A stretch of DNA of 64,000 bases, taken from the NCBI GenBank assembly GCA_000435595.1, contig FR895425.1, forward strand, positions 26,484 to 90,483. Direction: 5' to 3'. The stretch is from Firmicutes bacterium CAG:882 (lineage in GTDB: Bacteria > Bacillota > Clostridia > Lachnospirales > Lachnospiraceae). Both the position numbers and the translations under genes were made by a program. Below, piece after piece: positions 1 to 7,423 of this stretch. The first letter of the stretch is position 1. Each line of letters begins with the position of its first letter. The notes beneath the pieces were generated by a model, which did no database searches, was not told the DNA's origin, and saw only the letters and a program-made list of their open reading frames with translations.

Positions 1-846
1 AATTACATTAATGAATTAAAAAAGCTCTTTGGTGCAGGCACCGGGCAGGATGATGACAGAGGTGTTCTTACCGGAATACTCAGATGGTTCAGGGCTCTGC
101 CGCAGGCGGCATCCAATATAGGAAGGGATGCACGATGTGATGAGAACATGGCGGCTAAGCTTAAGAAGCTGTGCAGTATGCTGAGACGTCAGGATTACAA
201 CCCTCATGATTTCCTTTTTACCGAACTTCCTGCAGGGGTAGGGGCAGACAAGGGAGATTATGTATCGGCGATAGATGAACTCGTCAGGTTAAAACAGTTT
301 CTCGACCACTATCTCGAGAATGTTTCATCCGAGGCGGCTTCAATTATAAAGCGCAGATGTGGTGCGGACGAGCAGGACAGCTTGAGAGCGGTTCTTGACG
401 GTTATAATGCAAGATATACAGGACAGCGTAAGGACATTATTTTAAATCGACGCACACAGTCAATCGTAAGGTACATTTACGGACTGTCTACATTCGATGA
501 CGCAGAGATTGTGTCGGGATTATCTAAGCTCGTCACGGATATATATATAGATGACTGGCGCGACGGAATGCTTGAGAACTTTAAAAGAGGCTGGAATGAG
601 TTCTGTGATGAAATCGAGAGTGAACATTCCGCCGGAAGCGGCACCGGGATAGAAAAGCTGCTCCTGGAAGGTCAGGATCAGAACCTGCTTGACGGCAGTG
701 ACACAGACGACAACAGCACAAGCTATTTTTTAAAGAATGCAATAAGGGAAGCAATAGATGAGTTCGGTGACAGCCTTGATACCAAGGAGAAGGTCGCCGT
801 GCTTGCGAGAGTGCTCGCCGAGCTTGTCGCCGGAGAAAATACATAG
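1..846 (+). CDS. C-terminal part of an unrecognised protein, 5' end outside window
   Basis: The reading frame is open from base 1 and stops at 844-846, so at least 281 residues are the C-terminal part of a longer protein; the ATG at 148 is internal. I do not recognise the family. The visible part is rich in charged helices, has no membrane segment, and ends in a low-complexity acidic Asp/Ser stretch before a last helix. It lies 16 bases upstream of a cysteine desulfurase on the same strand and so looks like the preceding member of the phosphorothioation-like operon. A regulator, ATPase or restriction component are all possible. The missing N-terminus would decide. Confidence 0.75.
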   Translation, partial: NYINELKKLFGAGTGQDDDRGVLTGILRWFRALPQAASNIGRDARCDENMAAKLKKLCSMLRRQDYNPHDFLFTELPAGVGADKGDYVSAIDELVRLKQFLDHYLENVSSEAASIIKRRCGADEQDSLRAVLDGYNARYTGQRKDIILNRRTQSIVRYIYGLSTFDDAEIVSGLSKLVTDIYIDDWRDGMLENFKRGWNEFCDEIESEHSAGSGTGIEKLLLEGQDQNLLDGSDTDDNSTSYFLKNAIREAIDEFGDSLDTKEKVAVLARVLAELVAGENT

Positions 847-862
847 AATCGGGGAGATACAG

Positions 863-2020
863 ATGAGTGTAATTTACCTTGACAATGCAGCGACCACCTA
901 TCCAAAACCGGAGGGTGTCTATGAACAGATGGATAAAGTCAACCGCAGTCTGGCGTTTAACGCCGGACGTGGTTCTTATGCTCTGGCGCAGCAGTCGGCA
1001 GTTATCATTGACAATCTCAGAAGAGAATTATTGCGCATTGCGAATGCGATGAATGTAGCAGAGGTCGTACTGTCGGCTTCTGCTACATTTGCATTGAATC
1101 AGATAATCGGCGGACTGGGTATGAGGGCGGAGCAGTATGTGTATATATCGCCTTATGAGCACAATGCCGTTGTTAGAACACTTTACAATCAAAAAATATA
1201 CAGAGATGAAGAGAACTGCACGCATATTATTGTCATGCCTCTTCTGCCGGACGGGGGAATCAATGAGGAAAGGCTTCTGTACGAATTCAGCATACACACA
1301 CCATCGTTCGTGTTCATGAGCAATGTGAGCAATGTAACCGGTTACATCCTTCCTGTGGAGAGGATTGCGTCCGCAGCCAAGGCATACGGTGCCACCGTTG
1401 TCGTAGACGGCTCACAGGCATTAGGCCTTGTTCCTTTTGACATGTCGGCATCAGACGTGGATTTCTATGTGTTTGCCGGACACAAGACACCTTACGGTCC
1501 GTTCGGAATCGGCGGTTTCTATATGAAAAACGGAAGGAACCTCGACACATTCATAGCAGGCGGCACAGGAACAGATTCTCTCAATGTCGGCATGCCGCTC
1601 GCGGGTACGGTACGTTATGAACCGGCAAGCCCGAATGTCATAGCGGCAGCAGGGCTGCTTGCCGCTGTAAAAGAACTCACGACAGATGAGATAGCACACC
1701 GCCTGGAGCATGAGAAGAAACTTACTGAATATCTTGTAAACGGAATGCGCAAGATACCGGGCATCAGGCTGTATCTTGCGCCTGCACAGTCGCATGTCGG
1801 AATAGTCGCTTTCAATCTTGCGGGCTACAAGGCCTCCGACATCGGAATGATTCTCGATGCGGATTACAATATTGCGGTTCGCACAGGCTACCACTGTGCT
1901 CCGCTTATACATGAATATTTGGACGACAGAGAATACCTTGGAGTTGTGAGAGCAAGCATAAGCATGTTCACGGGTTATGATGAAGCGGATGCGCTGGTCG
2001 AGGCACTGGGGGAGATTTAG
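863..2020 (+). CDS. Cysteine desulfurase, class V aminotransferase fold (DndA/SspA/SufS-like)
   Basis: Predicted PLP enzyme of 385 residues that removes sulfur from cysteine to form a protein persulfide. It opens with the family signature YLDNAATTYPKP. The Schiff-base lysine lies in FAGHKTPYGPFG, and the persulfide cysteine lies in VRTGYHCAPL. The start at 863 is chosen because GGGGAG lies 6 bases upstream; the longer open frame back to 758 overlaps the preceding gene. In Dnd and Ssp systems such an enzyme (DndA/SspA) feeds sulfur to the DNA-modifying enzymes. Here it stands 12 bases before a DUF262 restriction-type gene and in one operon with a DndD-like ATPase, so a DNA-modification role is more likely than iron-sulfur housekeeping. 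This functional call is inference from context. Confidence 0.88.
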   Translation: MSVIYLDNAATTYPKPEGVYEQMDKVNRSLAFNAGRGSYALAQQSAVIIDNLRRELLRIANAMNVAEVVLSASATFALNQIIGGLGMRAEQYVYISPYEHNAVVRTLYNQKIYRDEENCTHIIVMPLLPDGGINEERLLYEFSIHTPSFVFMSNVSNVTGYILPVERIASAAKAYGATVVVDGSQALGLVPFDMSASDVDFYVFAGHKTPYGPFGIGGFYMKNGRNLDTFIAGGTGTDSLNVGMPLAGTVRYEPASPNVIAAAGLLAAVKELTTDEIAHRLEHEKKLTEYLVNGMRKIPGIRLYLAPAQSHVGIVAFNLAGYKASDIGMILDADYNIAVRTGYHCAPLIHEYLDDREYLGVVRASISMFTGYDEADALVEALGEI

Positions 2021-2032
2021 GAGGATGAGAAG

Positions 2033-4324
2033 ATGGATTTAAAGTTTGCAGAGATAAGAAATATTAATCAGTTATGCAATTTAGAAAGTAAAGGAAATAA
2101 CAATGAAAATGTACCGCTGAATGTAAATATTCCATATTACCAGAGACCATACAAATGGGATAATACAAGAATTGGTAATCTAATTACAGACTTTTATGAT
2201 AATGAAGAAAATGAGAATGAAGATGAGGGATATTTTGCTGGTTCGGTTGTTATGGTTAAAGGAGAAAGCGGAAGATTTGAGGTTATTGACGGGCAGCAGA
2301 GAATCACGACACTTTTTTTAATGAATTATCTGAGATTTTTGCTTATTAGAGGATATATTGAGCTGATAATAAAAACCAAAAAAATGTCTAAAATCAAGAC
2401 ACAAATTGATGAGCTTATTGATACAGCGGTTAATTTGTTTGATAAGGAAAAAATTATAAAATTACGTAATGTAAGCAGTGGAATAGATAATTATATCAGC
2501 GATATTGAAAATGATGGACATGATGCTGAAAAAAAGGACAGCATATGGGATGCATTACTTGAATATTACGAGAAAGAATTAGGTTTGCCAAAGAGAAATT
2601 TTACTAATATTGAAAGTTATAAAAGGGAATGTTATCTGGAAAACAAGAAATTTCTGGCGAATGTAGGACTGACACTAAGGTACAGTAGAAACAGTTACAA
2701 TGAAAAGCTTAAAGAAGCTTTATGCAGAGCTGTAATACTAATGCAGAGTGATGATATCAATCCGTGTTTTACAATGTGTTGTTTTGAGAAAAATTCAGTG
2801 TTTAAGAGTGTAGTAACAGAACAATATATGAATGCTATGAAATATATATATGATAATATTGTCACCGCATATATAGTCGGTGAAGAAAAACCGGTTGAGT
2901 ATATTGTAAAGCTAGAAAATGCAATGAAAAATATATTGGATAATATTAATTTTTGCGTTGTGGTTACGGGCAGAGAAAAGGATGCATATACATTATTTGA
3001 GGTATTAAATGATAGAAATTTCCCGGTTGAAGATTTGGAATTAATTAAGAATCTTTTTTACAAATATTACTGTAAAAATAGCGAAAACAATGATAACACG
3101 GATTATTTCATTGAAAAGGCGGATACAAAATGGGGGGAAATATTTAGTGACACAATAGGCAAGGAACAGTCAAAACTTATTTCATATCTTGCTGCACAAT
3201 ATTTTACAGCGGATGGAAGACTCAAGTACAATGATAATGAGAGATATAGGGAGGCAATAGAAAAACAATACCTGAACAGAAAACAGCGATATGATGGAGA
3301 AGCATTGTTAAGTGATATATGTGTTTATGAAATGCTTGAAATTATATTAGATGAATTTGATTTTAAATATCAGAAAAAAGCTGAAAATGTCATAAAAGCA
3401 GAGAGAGAAAATTCAAAATCAATTACATACAAAGCGTTAAATTTGTTCAATGCACTTAAATTGTACGGAGTAATACCTGCAATTACCAATATTATACTTA
3501 AGAAGTTTTTGGAAAAAAATCCTATTAACAGATGGACTGGTGGGGATTATATTACTGCATTTAGAAAGTATGTACAGGAAATAAGGGATGACAGAGAAAA
3601 TAACAATACAGATTTTGCGGAGATTCACAGTGTAGCTTATGATTTCTGGCGTTTTGCACTGCTTGCACAAAATTCGGACAAACCAAGAAATATAGCAAAA
3701 GACTATATCTCGAAAAATTATGTATCAAATTCTGACTATTCTTTAAAAGTCACAAGTCAGGAAGCAGATGTGTTGAATGAAGAGTTCAGAAGATGGATTA
3801 ACGCATGGAAATATGGAAATGAAATTTCCCAGCTGAAGGTTAAAGTACTTTTTATTAATTTATTTAATTCAACTAAAGAGGGAAATACACTTATATTCAA
3901 CAAAACCGGCACAAATTTTAAAACGGATAAAATACAGCTTGATCATTTAGAGCCGGATAAAACCAATGCAGTTGCAAGTGAAAAGTATTTTGAACCTTCA
4001 TCTAAGCTGCCAAGAGAAACATATACCGATAGTCTCGGTAATTTCATGATTATGGATGCAGGCAGTAACAATGACAAGAACACAATTCCGTTGCAGGATG
4101 CTCTTGAAATTTATGATAATATGGCTGGTGGTCATTGGCTGATAAAAGAAATTCATGACCTGTTTTATGAGAATGAATGTGGTGTAGATAAGAACATTGA
4201 TGGAAAAAAATACAGAATTCCGAATGAAGAATTTTTCATCAGAAGAAAAAAGAGATTGATATGTTATTTTAAGGCTATTTTGACTAAAAAGCTTGGCGAT
4301 AATAAGGTGGAATTTGAACAGTAA
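2033..4324 (+). CDS. DUF262 + DUF1524 protein, GmrSD/SspE-like restriction effector
   Basis: Protein of 763 residues. The N-terminal DUF262 domain shows the YYQRPYKW motif near residue 38 and the hallmark DGQQR motif near residue 85. In GmrSD and SspE these belong to the NTPase/ParB-like domain that senses modified or phosphorothioated DNA. The C-terminal third has a DUF1524-type HNH nuclease pattern: LDHLEPD, then SLGNFMIMD and a following Asn/Pro segment. Family members nick or cut foreign DNA. The gene starts 12 bases after the cysteine desulfurase with a GAGGATGAG ribosome binding site. It looks more AT-rich than its neighbours, which suggests separate acquisition. Likely role: the restriction half of the modification system. 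SspE-like and modified-cytosine (GmrSD-like) specificities cannot be separated by eye. Confidence 0.85.
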   Translation: MDLKFAEIRNINQLCNLESKGNNNENVPLNVNIPYYQRPYKWDNTRIGNLITDFYDNEENENEDEGYFAGSVVMVKGESGRFEVIDGQQRITTLFLMNYLRFLLIRGYIELIIKTKKMSKIKTQIDELIDTAVNLFDKEKIIKLRNVSSGIDNYISDIENDGHDAEKKDSIWDALLEYYEKELGLPKRNFTNIESYKRECYLENKKFLANVGLTLRYSRNSYNEKLKEALCRAVILMQSDDINPCFTMCCFEKNSVFKSVVTEQYMNAMKYIYDNIVTAYIVGEEKPVEYIVKLENAMKNILDNINFCVVVTGREKDAYTLFEVLNDRNFPVEDLELIKNLFYKYYCKNSENNDNTDYFIEKADTKWGEIFSDTIGKEQSKLISYLAAQYFTADGRLKYNDNERYREAIEKQYLNRKQRYDGEALLSDICVYEMLEIILDEFDFKYQKKAENVIKAERENSKSITYKALNLFNALKLYGVIPAITNIILKKFLEKNPINRWTGGDYITAFRKYVQEIRDDRENNNTDFAEIHSVAYDFWRFALLAQNSDKPRNIAKDYISKNYVSNSDYSLKVTSQEADVLNEEFRRWINAWKYGNEISQLKVKVLFINLFNSTKEGNTLIFNKTGTNFKTDKIQLDHLEPDKTNAVASEKYFEPSSKLPRETYTDSLGNFMIMDAGSNNDKNTIPLQDALEIYDNMAGGHWLIKEIHDLFYENECGVDKNIDGKKYRIPNEEFFIRRKKRLICYFKAILTKKLGDNKVEFEQ

Positions 4325-4344
4325 TTAAAAAAGGAGGCAGTGTA

Positions 4345-4497
4345 ATGCAAAAACCCGACGAAAGATTATTGAAGACCGTCATGTTTGAAATACTTCATCT
4401 TGAACGGAAAAATCTCAGAAGCAGAGCAATGACGGATCAGAAAATGGTGGAGGAGATTGGGAAGGTTATCTCGGAGAATATTAAGCTATGTAAATAA
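4345..4497 (+). CDS. Small 50-residue protein within DNA-modification operon
   Basis: A short frame with an excellent ribosome binding site (AAGGAGG, 4331-4337). It encodes 50 mostly helical, basic and acidic residues with no membrane segment; the core reads LHLERKNLRSRAMTDQKMV. The stop TAA is followed at once by the next coding region (TAATG), consistent with translational coupling. Small proteins of this look accompany Dnd/Ssp-like modification clusters, but that is from memory of the family and untested here. Function unknown; a clamp or adaptor of the ATPase encoded next is a guess. Confidence 0.65.
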   Translation: MQKPDERLLKTVMFEILHLERKNLRSRAMTDQKMVEEIGKVISENIKLCK

Positions 4498-4517
4498 TGG
4501 AGGCGGAGAGGGTACGA

Positions 4518-6557
4518 ATGAAGTTTAAAACACTCAGAATGAAGAATTTTATGCGTTATAAAGGAATAAATGAGATTAATTTCAGTTGTGACGAAACGCA
4601 TAATGTTACGGTGATATTGGGGGATAACACTGTAGGAAAAACAACGATTGCTCAGGCGTTTAGATGGTGTCTGTATGGTGCGATTATGGCTGAACGCGGA
4701 AAGAAAGAATCAGATTATCAGCTTCTGAACAATGATGCGCTTGCAAAACTGGATGCCAATAAGAAAGCTTCTGTTTTTGTGGAGATAATAGCCGTGGATA
4801 GCGAAAGGCTGTATACCATCCATCGTGAAGTTGAATATATGAGGGTGTATCCTAAGTTCATTGCAAAAGAGTCATACAAGACATTGAAAATGTTTATTTC
4901 AGATATAGACAGTCCTGATATCAGGCGTGAGGTGGAGCCCGGACCTAATTACAATAAGATAAATGAGCTTATAAATGAACTGTTTCCTAAAAATCTTTCA
5001 CATTATTTTCTGTTTGATGGTGAGAGATGGAGTGATTTTTCGATAAATGGTGTCAGGGAGAACATTAAAGAATCAGTACATATTTTAACCGGACTTTCTG
5101 CCTACAAGTCCGCCATGTATCATCTGAAGGATATGGGAGACAATTCAGTTATAAAAAAGTTCAGAAAAAATATTCAGGGAAAAGGCAATGTGTATGATGA
5201 TTATGAGCGTGAGCAGACCAGACTTGAACGTGAAGTGGAAAAATTACAGAAACAGATAGAAAGTATCGATGCCAATATCAGTCTTTGCAATAAAAAATGC
5301 GATGAGATAGAGTTATATCTTGAGGAAAACAAGGATACGGAACAACTGCAGACGGCATATAAACAGTCTCAGAGAATGCTGAGGGCACAGGGGGAGAGAT
5401 ACTTAGCCAACTATAAAACTTTTATTTCGGAATACAATTCATGTGCATACAGACTGTTCGCCGGACCGCTTATCGAGGCTTCATTAAAAATGGTCAAATC
5501 TGTGGCAGGTGAGCGCAGGGATATTCCACACATGAGGCAGGCGAGCATTGATTATATAATCAGAAGCGGAAGATGCATCTGCGGGACACCGATAACGGAG
5601 GGGTCGTATGCTCTCGAATGCCTGCTCGAACAGAGAAATTATCTTCCGCCTGCCGATATGGGTTCTCTGCTCGGAGAATTTGAAAAGACCGCTAACCGAT
5701 GGAAAAGGGTTGATGACGAACTGCCAGACGATGCGGCAAGGGTTGATGAGAGCGCAAGGGATTATGAGGAGACAATCATTCAGCTTCAGAAAATGGAAAA
5801 TAAGATGAATGAGAATATCGATTTTGCAGAGAAGAGAGCACAACTTAGGAGATATAAGGATGAAGCAAACAAGGCTGCAGTGAAAAAAGGTGAGATAAAG
5901 GGACTCATATCATCATATCAGACTCGAATACAGAGTATAGAACTCCAGATGAAGAATCAGGAAATAAAGAATGCCGAAAATGAAAAATGGAGAAACAAGC
6001 TGGGGCTTGCGGAGGCTGTATACGATAAATTATCAGCGGATTTTTCGGAGCGGGAGAAAAAGATATTTTACGAATTGAATGAAGAAATTCAGGCGAATTT
6101 TTCGCGTATGTTCAATGCGAAAGATAAAAGAATCCGGCTCTCGGAAAACTATGAAATTCAGATGTGCTATAAGACCGACATAGGCTATCAGGAAGAAAAG
6201 AACCTGTCGGAAGGAGAAAAGGTAGCAAGAAATTTTGCATTTATTGTGACAATAATGGATTACAGCACACGAAAGAAGAATGAGTATAATAAAGCTGACT
6301 CAATCGTTGAGGATAAGGATGATGATTGCAATGATGCGCTTCCTATTGTGCTTGATGGACCATTCTCAAAACTCGGCGAGGAAAATATCTCTCTGGTGGC
6401 AAATGTGCTTCCGAAGGTATCGGAGCAGGTCATAGTATTTATGCTCAGAAAAGACTGGGCGTACACGGGACTTGATGAGTATGTCGGAGCGGAGTACTCG
6501 ATTGACAAAAATCCTGAAGAAAGCTTTGCGTCGATAAGAAAGGTGGACAGAGGCTGA
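4518..6557 (+). CDS. DndD-like SMC/Rad50-type ATPase
   Basis: About 679 residues. The start at 4518 is preferred because GGAGAGG lies 6 bases upstream and the protein then begins MKFKTLRMKNFMRYKG, the usual start of DndD/RecF/Rad50-like ATPases; an ATG at 4497 overlapping the upstream stop is the alternative. Walker A is GDNTVGKT (residues 35-42). Long coiled-coil arms flank a hook-like RCICGTPI, the ABC signature is NLSEGEK, and Walker B is PIVLDGPFSKL, where DGP replaces the usual D-E as in DndD's DTP form. In Dnd systems DndD supplies ATP hydrolysis for phosphorothioate insertion. It overlaps the next gene by one base. A Rad50-like defence ATPase of another system is the main alternative. 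Confidence 0.82.
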   Translation: MKFKTLRMKNFMRYKGINEINFSCDETHNVTVILGDNTVGKTTIAQAFRWCLYGAIMAERGKKESDYQLLNNDALAKLDANKKASVFVEIIAVDSERLYTIHREVEYMRVYPKFIAKESYKTLKMFISDIDSPDIRREVEPGPNYNKINELINELFPKNLSHYFLFDGERWSDFSINGVRENIKESVHILTGLSAYKSAMYHLKDMGDNSVIKKFRKNIQGKGNVYDDYEREQTRLEREVEKLQKQIESIDANISLCNKKCDEIELYLEENKDTEQLQTAYKQSQRMLRAQGERYLANYKTFISEYNSCAYRLFAGPLIEASLKMVKSVAGERRDIPHMRQASIDYIIRSGRCICGTPITEGSYALECLLEQRNYLPPADMGSLLGEFEKTANRWKRVDDELPDDAARVDESARDYEETIIQLQKMENKMNENIDFAEKRAQLRRYKDEANKAAVKKGEIKGLISSYQTRIQSIELQMKNQEIKNAENEKWRNKLGLAEAVYDKLSADFSEREKKIFYELNEEIQANFSRMFNAKDKRIRLSENYEIQMCYKTDIGYQEEKNLSEGEKVARNFAFIVTIMDYSTRKKNEYNKADSIVEDKDDDCNDALPIVLDGPFSKLGEENISLVANVLPKVSEQVIVFMLRKDWAYTGLDEYVGAEYSIDKNPEESFASIRKVDRG

Positions 6558-7078
6558 TGGCTGATTTTGAATTTTTTAAAAAGCAGTTTGAATTTAAAGG
6601 AAAGCACTCAAGAATGGTGTCTGAACTTTGTGTTGCTAATGATTTTGAGCATACATTTTTTAGAAGGATTATTGACGTGTATGTATTTGCAGCAATAATA
6701 GGTATCCGTCTTGACAGAAAAGCTTCGGAAGATTATTCACCGGTGGAGACAAAAAGTATTTTTCCGGAGCAGATGATAAATGCCAAGGAAGACTTGGATT
6801 TCATAATGCAGATGATGATAATGTTAGATTCGGGTCCGGGAACTACTGCTGAGGACAGAGTAAGGGAAGCCTTTAGAGGTGCACAGACTAAGGAAGAGTA
6901 TGACAGGCTGATGGGAATTTTCAATGACTATGTGAGAGGTGGAGTTGAAGAACTTTACGAAAGACTTGTTGTCAGAAAGCCTGATTCGGATGGCGGATAC
7001 TACGACGAAAGAACCGCTAATCTTATGGCGCTTTATGATAGGCTTGTTCCGAGGAATATTTCAAAAATCACAAAATAA
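6557..7078 (+). CDS. Uncharacterised protein coupled to the DndD-like ATPase
   Basis: Soluble, helical protein of 173 residues that starts on the last base of the upstream stop (TGATGG), so it is almost certainly translated with the ATPase. I do not recognise the family. Visible features are a hydrophobic helix VYVFAAIIGIRLDRKA near residue 40, a second helix DLDFIMQMMIMLDS, and a late YVRGGVEELYERLV motif. Its position after the DndD-like gene is where DndE sits in classical dnd operons, but no DndE-type sequence is visible and the protein is longer. It may be a functional replacement for DndE or a system-specific subunit. It is the last gene before the tracrRNA region. Confidence 0.8.
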   Translation: MADFEFFKKQFEFKGKHSRMVSELCVANDFEHTFFRRIIDVYVFAAIIGIRLDRKASEDYSPVETKSIFPEQMINAKEDLDFIMQMMIMLDSGPGTTAEDRVREAFRGAQTKEEYDRLMGIFNDYVRGGVEELYERLVVRKPDSDGGYYDERTANLMALYDRLVPRNISKITK

Positions 7079-7081
7079 TGC

Positions 7082-7110
7082 TTTACTTTTTTAAATATGT
7101 GGGGTATAAT
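7082..7110 (+). promoter_or_regulatory. Promoter of tracrRNA
   Basis: TTTACT (7082-7087) and a perfect TATAAT (7105-7110) are separated by 17 bases. Transcription would begin near 7117, two bases before the anti-repeat. Confidence 0.75.
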
Positions 7111-7116
7111 AAACAT

Positions 7117-7230
7117 ACGTTATATCATACCAAGCGATAAACGGTTACAACAATAAGGTCCCGCCGCTGGCGGTGTACCTCAAAGCTCTAATCCCACTTA
7201 AAGTGAATACTTTAAGTGGGATTATCTATT
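7117..7230 (+). ncRNA. tracrRNA of the type II-C CRISPR-Cas system
   Basis: The RNA is not coding. From 7119 to about 7152 it matches the plus-strand form of the CRISPR repeat with only three mismatches, so it is the complement (anti-repeat) of the minus-strand crRNA repeat. A nexus-like stem follows: CCGCC (7161-7165) pairs with GGCGG (7169-7173), flanked by AGGT (7156-7159) and ACCT (7177-7180). It ends in a perfect 14-bp terminator hairpin followed by an AT-rich tail. A promoter lies just upstream. The RNA would pair with pre-crRNA to guide Cas9, encoded downstream on the same strand. The position upstream of cas9 is common for type II-C. Confidence 0.9.
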
Positions 7231-7231
7231 T
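7190..7231 (+). terminator. Terminator hairpin of tracrRNA
   Basis: Perfect inverted repeat AATCCCACTTAAAG (7190-7203) with CTTTAAGTGGGATT (7210-7223), 6-base loop, followed by ATCTATTTT. The hairpin probably also serves as the 3' structural stem-loop bound by Cas9. Confidence 0.88.
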
Positions 7232-7337
7232 TAAACAGAATTATTATTAAAGCGAACAGAATAATGATATCCAATCCCTTATTGGTTTTGACTCAAAAGG
7301 AAATTCTGCTATTTTGCAGGAAAATATATGAGTCATA

Positions 7338-7360
7338 ATATTGCTTGGTATTAAATGATT
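7338..7360 (+). repeat. Degenerate CRISPR-repeat-like segment in the cas9 upstream region
   Basis: GCTTGGTAT (7343-7351) and its flanks resemble the middle and 3' part of the repeat in crRNA orientation, here on the plus strand 64 bases before cas9. Just before it, TGACTCA/TGAGTCA-type inverted segments and TTCTGC/GCAGGAA (7290-7337) could fold. The remaining 7240-7423 stretch holds no gene. It may be a decayed repeat or a regulatory site for cas9; chance similarity is not excluded. Confidence 0.35.
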
Positions 7361-7423
7361 TAATGAATTATTTAATCTGATAACCGTTTGACTTGATAAG
7401 GTTTTGGAGGAAGGGATTATATT

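Noticed and set aside
7119..7152. Apparent third CRISPR repeat
   Set aside because: It differs from the array repeats at three positions, stands between a promoter and a terminator, and no spacer or second repeat adjoins it; it is the tracrRNA anti-repeat.
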